NCBI GenBank assembly: GCA_963585895.1
Contig: OY757907.1
Coordinates: forward strand, 111,080,502-111,144,501
Direction of reading: 5' to 3'
From: Sepioteuthis lessoniana
Taxonomy: Eukaryota; Mollusca; Cephalopoda; Myopsida; Loliginidae
DNA: 64,000 nucleotides
Shown: positions 1 to 11,050 of the stretch, piece by piece
Numbering within the stretch: the stretch's first letter is position 1
Layout of the letters: the number at the start of each line of letters is the position of its first letter
Program-made: the position numbers and the translations under genes
The notes under the pieces: model-generated
Told to the model about the DNA's origin: nothing
Databases searched by the model: none
Seen by the model: only the letters and a program-made list of their open reading frames with translations

Positions 1-21
1 ACTACAGTCGCCAACTTTACC
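1..21 (+). repeat. SINE-C 3' end fragment
   Basis: The first bases match the 3' terminus of the SINE-C copies at 5590-5850 and 7036-7285 (block ACTACAGTYGCYAACTTTAC). The rest of the element lies outside the window. Confidence 0.6.
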
Positions 22-1122
22 ATACTTAATACTAATATCAATCCAATGAATTGTTTGCACACAGTTTAAAATGGTTTAAAATACATGACCAGCTTACTGA
101 TCGGATCTGGGCTTTCCGACCACCAGTCTACTCAAGTTAGGGCCACATTGAAGTCTTCCAAGACATTTGATAACTTCAGTTGCTAGGCCAAGGACTGCTC
201 ATCCATCTCATGCATTACGAGTCAACACTTACAGAGATGCATGGTTGGAATATTCCATAATTTTACTTTTGACGCTAAAATGAAGTAATCAGCCTCGATT
301 GGTGTCTGCCAACCCACGAGAAAGACGTGTGTTTGCAGAATACCCGAAACAAGCCGTCAATAGCATACAATTTTTATATTTTATGGAATTAGATCAACAA
401 AAACACTAATACAACATATACAAATGAGAGGGTTACCAGCGAGACTGTTCAGTCCGACTGTCAAGGTTGTCTGTTGGAATATTGTCTTCAACCAAAGAGC
501 AGAACCTGCTGCTATTTATAGCTGGGAGAGGTCATACGTGCGTGGGTAAATTACCATTACACTATAGTATGCTATTTTTGCTGGATCACAATTATTTCTA
601 TGTCTAAAAATAAGATCAATCAATCTCTTCAATATCAAGCGACTATTTTAAATATAAAGTGAGCCAAACTATCGATGAGATTATTTGATTTTTGGTAGAA
701 TATAGATCTTATTTAACCAAGTTCTGTACACTCTAAATTTCTTCGAATTTGGACCACAATTTCGACGACATAAAATAGAAAAAAAAAAAAGATTAATGGC
801 CTTCAGATAAAAAAAAAAATTCTGGTGATCAGTCTCATTTGGAAAAGCGGAAAAAGAAAAAAAAGAAGCAAATATCTCTGAAAAGCAGTTTCACTCTAAA
901 AGCGCAGAATAGGTTTGTGTGTATTCAGGTTTGCTTCGAAGTTCTCACCTGCTGCGTCGTCTCCGAAGATTTTCCGGAAGTCGACTAAGTTGCGACTTAG
1001 TATTCAGTTCCTGTCATAAAACACCTGATGCTATTTGCTGGTACATACAAGTAAACAGAAGGTTGCCTGCAAACGATTTGATTAAAGAGCAGAAATGGAC
1101 AATACTGCGGGGGATTTCAAAA
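22..1122. other. Unassigned sequence, no gene seen
   Basis: I see no convincing coding or repeat signal here. Several A-rich runs occur between 776 and 870. Short open frames are of chance length for this base composition. Confidence 0.4.
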
Positions 1123-1655
1123 CGAGAGAAATATGAAGGAGAGGAGAAACGAAGAGAAGGAAGGAAGAAAAGAGAAACGGAAAAAGAAAGAAAGAAAGAG
1201 AGAGAGAGAGAAACGGAAAAACAAAAAAAAATGAGAGAGAAACAAAGAAAGTGAGAGAGAAACAAAGAAAGAGAGAGAGAGAAAGAGAAACAAAGAAAGA
1301 GAGAGTGAGAAAGAAAGAGAGAGAGAAAGAGAAACAAAGAAGAGAGAGAAACAAAGAAAGAGAGAAAGAAAGAGACAGAGAAAGAGTGAAAGAGAGAGAA
1401 AGAAAGAGAAAAAGACAAAGAGAGACAAAGAAAGAGGGAAAGAGAGAAACAAAGAGAAAGAGAAACAACGAGAAAGAGAGAGAGAAAGAGAGACAAAGAA
1501 AGAGTGACAAAGAAAGAGTGACAAAGAAAGAGTGACAAAGAAAGAGTGACAGAAACGAAGACAAAGAAAGAGTGACAGAAACGAAGACAAAGAAAGAGAG
1601 AAACGAAGACAAAGAAAAAATAGAGAGAAACGAAGAGAAAGAAATAGAAAAGCCA
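1123..1655. repeat. Purine-rich (GA/GAAA) low-complexity tract
   Basis: About 530 bp are almost entirely A and G on the plus strand. From about 1490 to 1560 a 14 bp unit (GACAAAGAAAGAGT) is tandemly repeated about four times, then mixes with GACAGAAACGAA-type units to about 1650. The long open frames on both strands encode only Ser/Phe/Leu or Glu/Arg/Lys-rich low-complexity peptides and are not genes. Such homopurine mirror-like DNA can form triplexes. Confidence 0.9.
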
Positions 1656-1916
1656 ATCAAATGTTAATTATCCTCATTCCAAAATAAATTCCTGAAAACA
1701 TCGTGTATTTTATTAGACATTGATGTACACTGACTAGTAACCTATTCTTTACTGTTGTAATAGTCACATTTTATTATTCTGTTTTTTCAGTGTCTGTCTG
1801 ATTTGATAACCTTCTGGCATTATCAAACAACCTTCTCTTGAGAAATAAATAAATAGTTAAGTTTAAAATTTGAAGAAGTTTACTGACAGACAGGCAAGTG
1901 AAACCGTCCAAAACTT

Positions 1917-2236
1917 TAGGACTATTATGGTTATCGTCGTACGAAATAGAATCGACTTGCAGAGATCAAATCCTGGACGAAGACGATTGTGTTTTACTTT
2001 AATCTAATGTTCTTAGGAGAGATACGAATACACCTCTTCTCCCTCTAGCAAGAGGTAAATAGTAGGGCAGACTTAAGTTATCTAGTTTTGGTAAGGCACC
2101 TGGTATCAGCAAAAGGAAAGTTTCAAGTGGAATATCGCTGGTTTGAACTGAATTCAAACCAGTCGTACTCCAAACAAAAAAAAACAAAAAACACCTTGTG
2201 TCACATCTTGCTTGTGGTGAAGAAAGTAGGTAAATA
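1917..2236 (+). mobile_element. SINE-B, diverged copy
   Basis: Compared with the cleaner copy at 39428-39711, this copy keeps the tRNA-like head (TGGTTATCGTCGTACGAAAT, then a B-box-like CAAATCCTGG), the block GGTAAATAGTAGGGCAGAC, and the tail around CCTTGTGTCACATC. It carries many substitutions and an A-rich insertion near 2178, so it is an old copy. Confidence 0.65.
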
Positions 2237-2767
2237 TATATATATAAAAACTAAGATGATGATACTCGTCCAAGTGTATCAGTGCATAATAATAATACTT
2301 CCTCATTTTATAAATTCAAACAAAAAAATGTACTTTTGTCTATTTTGGTTGCCGAATTGTTTAAAGAAATCATAAGCAATTTTTTTCTTTGGTCGTTGCA
2401 AAAACCCATTCGCACAAACATTGCTTGGACTTTTTTGTATTCTTGATGTTGCTAACAGATTTCTGCCAATTCTTTCATTGAAACATCAAGAAAAGGAACA
2501 AGTGATTCACCATTTGTCTAATATATCAATTTTCTTAACTACTGAGTTCGTCATGACAAAATAAAAGGTTATTTTGAGGACGATACCTCCTGAAATTACA
2601 CTAGACTCAAAGAAGTTCATTTTTTAACTTCAAAAATATACCTCCCACCAATTATTAACACCAATAGGTTGATAAGGTGTCATATTCACATAATATTTTA
2701 TTTATTTAATAGTCTGGTTAAAATGCCAGGAAATATGCTGATTAGTAACTTACAATCGTGAATTTAG
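2237..2767. other. Unassigned AT-rich sequence
   Basis: No repeat family from this window and no coding signal was recognised. Confidence 0.4.
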
Positions 2768-3032
2768 CATGTGCTTGTGGTCTAATGGTTACGTAATGGA
2801 GAAATGGACACGGCCAGCCGAGTTCAAATCTTGAACGAGAGTGTTTGCATTTCACATAGCGCTTATACTCGCTGAGAATTGCAGGGATCGAACTATGGAT
2901 AAATAATTAGGCATACAGGGTACTTTAACCTTCGTATAGCAGCCAGTCTAGGAGAAGCAAATCTCTGAATTCAAACCTGTTAAACTCCACTTAAAAACTG
3001 ACCTTTTGTTGCATCCTTTCCGTGCAGGGATG
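2768..3032 (+). mobile_element. SINE-B copy
   Basis: The head GTGCTTGTGGTCTAATGGTT is A-box-like, followed by GAGTTCAAATCTTG (B-box-like). The central CATTTCACATAGCGCTTATAC and the tail near GACCTTTTGTTGCATCC match other SINE-B copies. The family has a Pol III promoter style derived from a tRNA and would be copied by a partner LINE. Confidence 0.75.
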
Positions 3033-4181
3033 CCAAAAAGATTCAAAATCTAATTCATTTTTTTTCAAAGTCATCTGTTTTTTTTAACAGTATGGCAATC
3101 CATTTAATTATTTTTTAAAAATCCAACAATTTTCCAAAGAGGTTTTATTTAAAGCAAATATTGCTCACCATCTAATCCACGAATATTCCATAGCTTTAAC
3201 TGACTTCTTGGTCAGAGAGTGAAAGAAAAAAAAGAGCAAACTTTTCTCTCTCTTTTTTCTTTTTGTTTTTATTAACGTGATTTAATTTTCTACCTTATTT
3301 CTGAACATTTTTTTAAATTGTTCTCATTAAAGAAATTATCGGAAAATTAAAACTATTACCTAAATATTCTGTGAAACCTTCAATCTTTCTTTTCTGTTAC
3401 TTCATTAGGATTTTTTTTTCAGTTTCTTAATTAACAGAGAAGTCTTACAAAAATATAATTTAAGTTAACAATTATTTTTTTTTTGTGTTTCAATTAAGAT
3501 GTATTTTCTGCTGCATTTATTTTGTCAGTATTTTCTTTCTTTATTTTCTAACTCATTTCAGAGATATCTTTCTCGTTCTCTCAGCTACGATATTGGTTTT
3601 TAAAGGAAAAGGTGTGTAAAATATACATGCATTAAAAAGCCACTTCCGTAGAAGTCAAGATATGAAGTTAACATTCTCACACTTGAAATTTGTTTGATTA
3701 TTCATCAATGTAGCATTTTTAAATAACTGAGTAGGATAGACTGAGACTATAAAAAATAGATAAATAAAATAACAAGTCAATGTGCAAAATTTATATGCAA
3801 ATATTGTCCTTTGCATTCATTGCTTTTGGAAATGTATGAATGCTTGGTATTCGTTTCTATTAAGTTCTAATTTATTATTCAAATTTTCTGAGAGGATAAA
3901 ACTATACACACACTCACACACAGTCTACCTGAACAGCTAGCATGTCTGCTCGGACTTAACATTATTTCGATATTGGCTATAATACAAGTTTTTTTTCTCC
4001 ACCTTACACATTTCCCATATTTTCCTGTTTTATACGATATTATTCTCGATGTAAGCGAGGATCGAAACCAGTTTGCTAGCTTGTCCTTTTTTGTTGATTT
4101 TTGTTTTTATTCTCATGGTGAATAAAACTTTAGGTCTATTTTTAGCTATAGTCAAATTTTGTACCCCTAAGAATATCTTTG
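3033..4181. other. Unassigned AT-rich sequence
   Basis: The stretch is T-rich with several poly-T runs. No gene, no recognised repeat, and no RNA gene were seen. Confidence 0.4.
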
Positions 4182-4347
4182 GTTTGGCTTCTTTTGTTTA
4201 ATGGCATATCAACCTTTGTAGGTCATTTAATGCCAAAGCCATTCTCCTAGAAGAACAGTTGTGGTACTATTTAACCCATTGCTGGGAGGATAAGGGGGTT
4301 CATACCTTTCCCAAGGGTATTTGCCCGAATGTAAACGTAATGCGCGC
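4182..4347 (-). mobile_element. SINE-A, head missing
   Basis: In reverse orientation it carries the family tail (TTTAATGGCATATCAACC then GGTCATTTAATGCCAAAG), then the body CTATTTAACCCATTGCTGGG and CCTTTCCCAAGGGTATT. The match stops near the GTAATGCGCGC position, where sequence of family E begins, so the tRNA-like head is replaced or lost. Confidence 0.8.
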
Positions 4348-4445
4348 TTTTGTCCGTGTCCGCCTCCCGATTTAAAAGAGGCCTTGTACCACACTTCCTG
4401 TTGGTGGAGTGATGAACAAATACCACCTACCAACCTGAGTAGTAA
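4348..4445. repeat. Family E repeat, copy 1
   Basis: This matches 40915-40990. Shared blocks include TTAAAAGAGGCCTTGTACCA, TTGGTGG and GACAAATACCA-like sequence. Its junction with SINE-A sits where the SINE-A head should start. The class is unknown. Confidence 0.55.
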
Positions 4446-4526
4446 GCATCTTATTTGGTTTTCTGTAACTGGCTCTACATACGTATTGAGCACTTTTTCA
4501 ATATTTTTCTGTGATTTGGTTTTATG

Positions 4527-4650
4527 AAGTAGTAGTAATTTACTTAGCTTTCTGATTAGATGTGGCACAAGGCCATATGAATGGAGCACCCAATGAGACA
4601 CGAACTCACTCGTGTTTGTTTACTAGTCTAGCTTAACTATTATCTCACCC
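4527..4650 (-). mobile_element. SINE-D copy
   Basis: Reverse-strand copy of a short SINE (about 130 bp). The plus strand shows AGATGTGGCACAAGGCCATA, then CACCCAATGAGAC (the body), then the tRNA-like head complement. A second copy in the same orientation follows directly at 4658. Confidence 0.75.
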
Positions 4651-4657
4651 GAGGCGT

Positions 4658-4791
4658 CCAAGTAATTTACTAAGTTTTTGCTGAGATGTGGAACAAGGCC
4701 ATATGAATGAGGCACCCAACGAGACACGAACTCCCTCGTGTAGGTTTGCTTGTCTAACTTGTTAACCATTACACCACCCGAGGTGCACTTA
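4658..4791 (-). mobile_element. SINE-D copy
   Basis: It matches the neighbouring copy over its full length: GATGTGGAACAAGGCCATAT, CCCAACGAGACACGAACTC, and the head complement CCATTACACCACCCGAGGTG. The read-out RNA begins with CACCTCGGGTGGTGTAATGG, an A-box-like start. Confidence 0.8.
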
Positions 4792-4921
4792 ATTTTGTAA
4801 AGTATGAAGCTCACTATGACAGGCCATTCAATAAATAAGGTGAATATTACCAAAGGTGTTGGTTATAGGAAGCGCTTTTTACAGTTGTATATTTTAAAAG
4901 GAAGTCATTCATGATGGGTGC

Positions 4922-5055
4922 AAGGCGCCTCTGGTGGTGTAATGGTTAGCAAGCTCGACTAGCAAACCTACAAGAGCGAGTTCGAGTCTCATTGGGTGCC
5001 CCTTTCATAAGGCCTTGTGCCACATCTAAGCAAAAAGCTTAGTAAATTTCCATTA
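4922..5055 (+). mobile_element. SINE-D with 11 bp target duplication
   Basis: Full-length forward copy. The head GCCTCTGGTGGTGTAATGG is A-box-like, GAGTTCGAGTCTC is B-box-like, and the body ends in GCCTTGTGCCACATCTAAGC. It is flanked by perfect direct repeats ATGATGGGTGC at 4911-4921 and 5056-5066. Insertion by target-primed reverse transcription is therefore clear. Confidence 0.9.
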
Positions 5056-5066
5056 ATGATGGGTGC

Positions 5067-5589
5067 TTTCATGTTCCAGAAGCACAACTTCGTTTCGAGA
5101 CCACTGTGCCTGGAACTTACCTTTTACCGGAGAGAGTCAGTCTGTTTCCTCTCCACGGACTGTCTTTTTGACTCAGGCTTGTAGTAGCAAACCCACGTTT
5201 AGCCCTTTTATAAAGATTATGGCTCAAACATACTTCTCTGTACAAAGCACACACTCTTCTACAAATTTCACCGGGTTTGCATTTGACAGCCATCAAAAAT
5301 TTGATGACTGACCTTTGCTAAATGAATCGTAGTCATTTTGAATAGCCTCAAACCAAATTTTTTGCAAGATTAAAATAGTTTTTGTTATAAACTATGCAGA
5401 GTTTACTTCTATAGTAAAAATTGGGAAAATATTTTATTTTTTTAAAAACTGAACTTATCTCTTGAATGGCCCGTGTATATCTATTGTATTTTGGATAAAG
5501 ATCTAGTCAACTTTTTTGGTTTGCAAGAAGGTCAACGTTGATAACAACATCAAAGCTATTGATAATCATAAAATCTTTCAATAAAACTA
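5067..5589. other. Unassigned sequence
   Basis: An 82-codon open frame lies at 5063-5311 on the plus strand, but it has no recognisable domain and starts inside the SINE-D flank. I do not call a gene. Confidence 0.35.
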
Positions 5590-5850
5590 TTAGCTGGCTC
5601 ATTGGCCTACTGAGTAGAGTGTTCAGCTATGGCCCAGGGTTCAATCCCAGGTCGAGTTACACCAAAGACTTCATAAATGGTAATTTATACCTTTTTGCTT
5701 AACACTCGGAATTAAAAAGTACATATCAAGGGTAAAGTGGAGTAATAGCGCGAAAGGAGTAGCACAATCACCTACGCCTTGATGTTATAGCTACTGAAAA
5801 GGGAACCTTCGGGTCATCCTAGACCACAGTCGGTAACTTTACTTATTAAT
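5590..5850 (+). mobile_element. SINE-C copy
   Basis: The tRNA-like head (CTCATTGGCCTACTGAGTAG, then B-box GGTTCAATCCCAGGTCG) leads into a body with TTGCTTAACACTCGGAATTA, ATCAAGGGTAAAGTGGAGTA and the 3' end CCACAGTCGGTAACTTTACT. It matches copies at 7036 and 25686 and, inverted, at 14088 and 16257. Confidence 0.85.
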
Positions 5851-6060
5851 TAAAACATGTTTTTAAAAATTCTTGACTAAAAATTAATTATCAAACCGTT
5901 GTTTATTTCCTTTTTTTTTTATATATATAATAACCCGTTTCCTATTTTTACAGAGCAATTTTTAAAACAAAAAATGCAAACTGGGTAATTACATGGGGAG
6001 GAAAAATTACCTTTGCTAACTTATATAGCAGGCTACTCAGAAATAAGTTAAGCTTGAACT

Positions 6061-6285
6061 TTACCTCAAAATACTATGAAGAGCCTGGCTAAAAGGGTCC
6101 ATCTCTCAAGACAGTCCCTAAAAAGGCAAGGGTCAGATCCATTACCTGATGTTTGACTAATTTCCCTGTAGAAGGCAGGAATGTCAATGAAGCTAAGCAA
6201 TATTTCGTACTTTTTTTGACCATGCCTAAAAATATGACCTTCCATCACATCCTGCTCATGGTGGAGGGCCTTGGTAAACACAGTA
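6061..6285 (+). repeat. Possible SINE-B-like tail fragment
   Basis: Only the last part (CATCACATCCTGCTCATGGTGGAGGG) resembles the SINE-B 3' tail at 2200-2236. The upstream half is not matched. The 71-codon reverse-strand frame here is not recognisable as a gene. Confidence 0.3.
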
Positions 6286-6470
6286 TGAGCTAAGTGCTTG
6301 TTTTGGTGGTAAAATTCTATGTAGAAAGTGGACAGACAGCATTAACTTTATATATACAATGCACATTTTATTATGGAAACATAACTGCTTTATATCTATT
6401 TCTAAAAGGAACAATTTTGTACAAGTGTTTATTATTTGTACTTAAATAAATTCTCCATGCATAGAGAGAC

Positions 6471-6479
6471 AACACACAC

Positions 6480-6553
<74 letters not shown>
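6471..6553. repeat. (AC)n(AT)n(GT)n microsatellite
   Basis: A short (AC) run, about 23 AT units, then a (GT) run. Since (AC)n is the complement of (GT)n, the whole block is a near-perfect self-complementary palindrome able to fold as one hairpin. Confidence 0.95.
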
Positions 6554-6654
6554 TACTGTGCTTAAATATTTCCATTGTAAAGGGGAAGAGTGAGAGAGAG
6601 AATGAGCGAAAATTGTTTCTAACTTCTCCCCATAGGCAATGATTTATTCTTTTG

Positions 6655-6960
6655 GCTTCTGCCAACAATGCACTCTCACAGCTCCAAGCTAACAATTCAT
6701 TCTTTATTCTTGCTCGCAGCTTTAATACATAAAGTTACATGCATATCTTCCTGGGATTCCTTCAACAGAAAAGCATGCAATACCACCCTCCTGTTTTGCA
6801 TTGCTGCTGCATTTGACTTTGCCATCTACATAGGCTTTGTCAATGGCCATAAACTTGGAAAAATTGCAAATGCCTTATGTAAATGTGGGATTTCTGTACT
6901 GTGATTTTACATTGCACCTTATTGCCGACTTTCATTTCATGTTTCCACATCCCGATACGT
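6655..6960 (-). other. Possible decayed coding scrap (low confidence)
   Basis: Two adjacent reverse-strand frames read like protein and meet near 6845-6890: one starts at an ATG near 6950 with a Lys/Val-rich stretch (KVGNKVQCKITVQKS), the other runs to a stop near 6725 and includes AYVDGKVKCSS. A frameshift between them would join them. On the opposite strand a 78-codon frame (6668-6904) is rich in hydrophobic residues (LFLLAALI, LLFCIAAAFDFAIYIGF). I recognise no family for either strand. Chance is a real alternative. Confidence 0.2.
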
Positions 6961-7035
6961 TGAAGCATCTTAGATTTTAACATTCCCATTTATTTCTTAA
7001 CATTCAGATTATTGCTAACTCTTTAGTTAGCAAAC

Positions 7036-7285
7036 TAAATAATTTAGAGTGTTTGCCAATGGTCTGGGAGACCTGGGTTCAATCCCAGGTCTAGTCATAC
7101 GAAAGACTCAAAAAATGGTTCTTGATGCCTTCTTGCTTAACACTCAGCATTATAAGGTATGTATCAAGGATAAAGTGGAGCAATCCAGGGAAAGGAGTAG
7201 TGCCCTCCCATGCACATCGGTGTAGTAGCTATTGGAAAGGGAGCTTTTGGGTCACCCTCGACTACAGTTGCTAACTTCATTTACT
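7036..7285 (+). mobile_element. SINE-C copy
   Basis: The B-box-like CTGGGTTCAATCCCAGGT is perfect within the family. The body TTAACACTCAGCATTATAAG and AAAGTGGAGCAATCCAGGG and the 3' end TCGACTACAGTTGCTAACTT follow. The first bases of the head are diverged. Confidence 0.85.
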
Positions 7286-7551
7286 TTACACAAGAAATAT
7301 TACTTTTGCATAAATATCCTGATCCTTATGTGATCAAGATCATTTTGTAATATTTAAGAAATAGGTGTATTTTGATGTCAAGAAATATTCCATATGTATG
7401 GAATTGCATATAATCAATGTATGGGTATATATAGTGGAAGTATATATTTATATTAACTCTAGTACCCACTCTTTTCAACATTTTTCTTTCAAGATGGGTT
7501 TTCAGTTTTTAAGCAAGCAACTTGCCCACCCCCATGAAAAAAACCCTGACT

Positions 7552-7793
7552 AGTTTGGTTTGGTTTCTTTGTTTAATGGCATATCAACTCTTTTTAGGTT
7601 ATTTAATGCCAAAGCCATTCTCCTAGAAGAACAGTAGTGGTACTATTTAACCCATAGCTGGGGGGATAAGGGGGTTCATACCTTTCCCAAGGGTATTTGC
7701 CCGAAAGTGAATGTAATAGCGCGACTGTCGTACGAACTTGTGTACTACGATTCCGGAGTCCATTGCTTTAACCATTACACCACGAAGACACCC
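7552..7793 (-). mobile_element. SINE-A, near full length, with 8 bp target duplication
   Basis: Reverse-strand copy from the (GGTTT)n-like tail complement at the left, through TTAATGGCATATCAACTC, AATGCCAAAGCCATTC, AACCCATAGCTGGG and CCTTTCCCAAGGGTATT, to the head complement TTAACCATTACACCACGA. CCCTGACT is repeated at 7544-7551 and 7794-7801, so both edges are defined. Confidence 0.9.
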
Positions 7794-7801
7794 CCCTGAC
7801 T

Positions 7802-8979
7802 GATTTGGGTTTCAAACTTTAAATACAAAGATCTCTAATTAAACCTAATTGATGCTGTAAAAAATCAAGACTTACTACATATTTGGGTGTGGGTGTTTTA
7901 TTTTTCATAATAGTCAGGAAAAAAAAAACAATTGATTCTTAATTTCTCATTTTAGTTGCTTATCTTTTGATATATTTCTTATAAAAGAAATACAGAAAAC
8001 TTAAATTTACGTATTGAATAAAACAAAATTTCAAATGAATATCACTGGACAGTTATTTATTAAAACCTTTCTAAAAATCATTATGAAAATTGGATACCCT
8101 ATGACTAAATGTCATTTGTTAGTACATATAATATACATTGCCTTGTGATCATATGTATTCATAATTAATAATTTGGCTTGATGTTGGCTATTTGTCTGAA
8201 TTTTCAAGACGAGACATGATAATTTTTATCATTTAGAGTATTCGGATGAAACATTGTGTATGTAACAAGATGAGGACAATTGTCCAAATGGTCTCAATAG
8301 TATAAACTGTAGGTTGTTTTTATGTTAGAATGTGAGTATAAACACAATGAAATTTAGAGATGCTTGTTTGTATGTAAGGGTGGTAAGTGTCTGAGTAAAT
8401 AGCAGAAAGACATATATCACTATTTACTTATATATGAAAGATAGCCATTAAAGAAATGTCTGCAGGTGCATTTAACAGTGAAGTATGAGTCTCTATATAT
8501 AAGAGAATGATTTGTGTGGAAAGTCAATTTAAAATTTATTTTTTTCTACAGTGATGAATAAGTGACAATTCTTTTAAGGTGACAAACAGAAAAAATATCA
8601 AACTTCTTTTTAGTATAATATCAGTTCAAACAATTATTTCAGAATGAAACAAACTTATCTTTAATTTATCTTCTATACTAATACTAAAAAATACAAAACT
8701 AGAGTCCAAAATGTTCTGCTCATATCATTACAGACAAATAATCTATACCAAATCAAAGCTTTCAAATGCTAAGTTCAAATTCCTATCAACTTTTAAATGT
8801 ATTTCTATGATATTAAATAAAAAAATCTATATGCTTTAAAATCACCCCATGGTTTTTCTAGTTAGCTCTCAAACTGTTTTCAACTTGTTTCTCATGCTAC
8901 TGATTCGAATTTAACTTGCACGGTTATCGGATATTGCTTGGACTAAGAAAGCAACAAATGGTGATAGAAGGAAACGGGG
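7802..8979. other. Unassigned AT-rich sequence
   Basis: I see neither a coding pattern nor a repeat seen elsewhere in the window. Confidence 0.4.
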
Positions 8980-9207
8980 GTGGAGTCTCCATGGTTTAGT
9001 GGTTAATGTGCTGGACAGTAACATCATAGTAAGCGAGTTTAAACTCCAGTCATACTATTATATTCATGTTTGGACTAATACCCCACAGAAAGGTTTAAAC
9101 CCCACTTTATCCCTCTATAGGTTAAATAGTATTACTACTGGCCTTTTCCAAGAATAGGTTTAGTATTAAATAACCCACAAAGATTAATATGTCAGTAAGA
9201 AACAGAG
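8980..9207 (+). mobile_element. SINE-A, diverged forward copy
   Basis: Head GTCTCCATGGTTTAGTGGTT (A-box-like), GAGTTTAAACTCC (decayed B box), GGACTAATACCCCACAGAAA, TAGGTTAAATAGTATTACTA, and the tail TATTAAATAACCCACAAAG. Substitutions and an imperfect tail mark it as older than the copy at 30993. Confidence 0.8.
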
Positions 9208-10619
9208 AAAAGTAATAGAAAAGTGAGAGAAAATTCAAAGTATAAAACTTAGTCAATCGACGGTAATGTTCAAATGTCTTTTTGGGGTTTGATGAAGAGT
9301 CTAAGCATTTTCAGAATGAAAAAATTTACTTCCAAATTCTTTTTTATTATTTAAATTTTATACTTAAGACCAGAGAATTAAGGAAACCTTCAAAGCCATC
9401 TGGGATTTGTTCAGAGAGAGAGAGAGAGAGAGAGAGATTATTCAAGACAGACCACAAAAGATTAATTTTAGTTCAATCAAAAATTGATACATTTCTGCAG
9501 AGAGATTAGTGATGTCTAAGTGTTTGCTAGATTAGCATGAAGAGTCAATTTGATTCCATTGCCAGGAAGGGGGAAAAAAGAAAACAAACTTTCCAGTGAC
9601 TCCTACTATGATGATTGTAACTGTGTTGATTTCAATCATATCTCACCAGCAAAACCATCTATCTCATCATTCCATCTTGTAGTCTTTAACTGGATTTGTT
9701 ATTTATTGGGCACCATTAATCCAACCTTTTGCACCATCTGCTATAATCTTCTTTCTATGTGTTCAGCCATCTCCATTTTTTATATCATTAAACTAAGCGG
9801 AGAAAAAAGAAAAATTAAGTTTTGACATCAAACTACGTAATACCAGAGATTTATCACCAAGACCTTCTTCTTAGTAGTTCTTTGCTCTAATAATTGATTA
9901 TTTTTAATTCAAGGAATCTTAATTTTCATTTACTGGATATAGACCTCCTTTATAATCCTTATGTGCATTTCAAAAGCTGGCCTTGACTATTTTTCCATTT
10001 CCCAATAGCATTAAAAAAAATGAAGGCAATGATAAAATAGAATTGTATGTTCCTTGTTCTCTTCAACTTTACATACACATACGCACACACATGAGGTAAG
10101 TAGATAGATAGAAACAAATCAGATATTAGGACAGCTTCTCAGAGCCTAAACTACTGATGTGAAATCACCGTTACTTAAATTGCATCCAAAACCAGGGTAT
10201 AAATGTGGTTTCCCCTTCATGTGTTGACATTAACAACCCCTGATATTTATCAAGGGGATTTTGCCAGAAATGTCATCAGGACCTTTTATCTAGTCTCCAT
10301 ATCAAGTAACCAGGCGCTGTGTCTAATATGGTGCCAGTATTCTGCAGACGCATCTCAGAAGCTATTTGGGAATTCCTTCCGTGTGGGAAGGGTAGGTGAG
10401 GCACATGCTCCCATTAAAGACACACAATCAGGAAGTTTTGCTTTTTACCCTACTTCCACCCTAACCCTTTATTGCTTTATTCTGTTTTTAAATCCTACGC
10501 ACACATGTATATACTTTTATTAATCCTGTTGTATAGAATGGAGCGAAAGGTTTTCATGGGAAAACAACAAAATTATAAAACAATTGCTCGGGTCTAACAA
10601 AAGTAGCAAAAATTAACTT
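9208..10619. other. Unassigned sequence with a 106-codon open frame
   Basis: Mostly unique sequence. A (GA)n run lies at 9414-9435. The plus-strand frame 10203-10523 (106 codons) is unusually long for this composition and starts in a slightly GC-richer patch, but it shows no domain, signal peptide or family resemblance that I know. I regard it as a chance or decayed frame. Confidence 0.3.
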
Positions 10620-11050
10620 TAGGGTGTCTCAGTATACATGGGACCCATGTGACTGCTAATAAATTAACTTATAACAATGTAGTGTTCGTTTTTGTTTCAG
10701 ATTTGAAAATAAGATACTAAAACAACTATTCATCCTTGATCACAATATCTTGGACAAGAGAGGAAAAATATTTAGTGTCATTACTTATTTGGAGATAAAA
10801 TCATTCAAAACTGTCACAAATAGATGTGACCCATTAATATGATAATAATTTATTACTGAGACAAGAGACTCAAAAAAATATTGCATTGACTGGGAGCTGA
10901 TATAATAATTAAAAAAAAAACAAACTTAATTTGATATCTAGTTCAAAGGATGCATTTTTTACATGCTGAGTTCCAAATGACTGCCATTGCACTTTTCTCA
11001 GTAATAAATCATATATCATTAATTGGTTGCATCTATTTCAAGACACCCAG
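10620..11050. mobile_element. MITE copy 1 (Tc1/mariner-like, non-autonomous)
   Basis: About 431 bp, bounded by terminal inverted repeats GGGTGTCT and AGACACCC. A second copy at 48186-48604 aligns along the whole length (shared blocks TTTGTTTCAGATTTGAAAAT, ATAGATGTGACCCATTAATA, AGCTGATATAATAA, CAGTAATAAATCATA). It has no transposase frame. Copy 2 has a TA target duplication, typical of Tc1/mariner elements. Here the left TA seems mutated, while TA is present on the right. Confidence 0.8.

Noticed and set aside
1014..1660. Long overlapping reverse-strand frames (about 170-190 codons) that look like Ser/Phe/Leu-rich membrane proteins
   Set aside because: They are translations of the GA-rich tract in several frames at once, which no real gene would show.
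4227..4601. 124-codon reverse-strand frame
   Set aside because: It spans SINE-A, family E and SINE-D, so it is a chance frame across mobile elements.
10203..10523. A protein-coding gene of 106 codons
   Set aside because: No domain, no splice context that I can support, and Cys/Leu/Ser content close to chance. Kept only as an open frame in an unassigned stretch.
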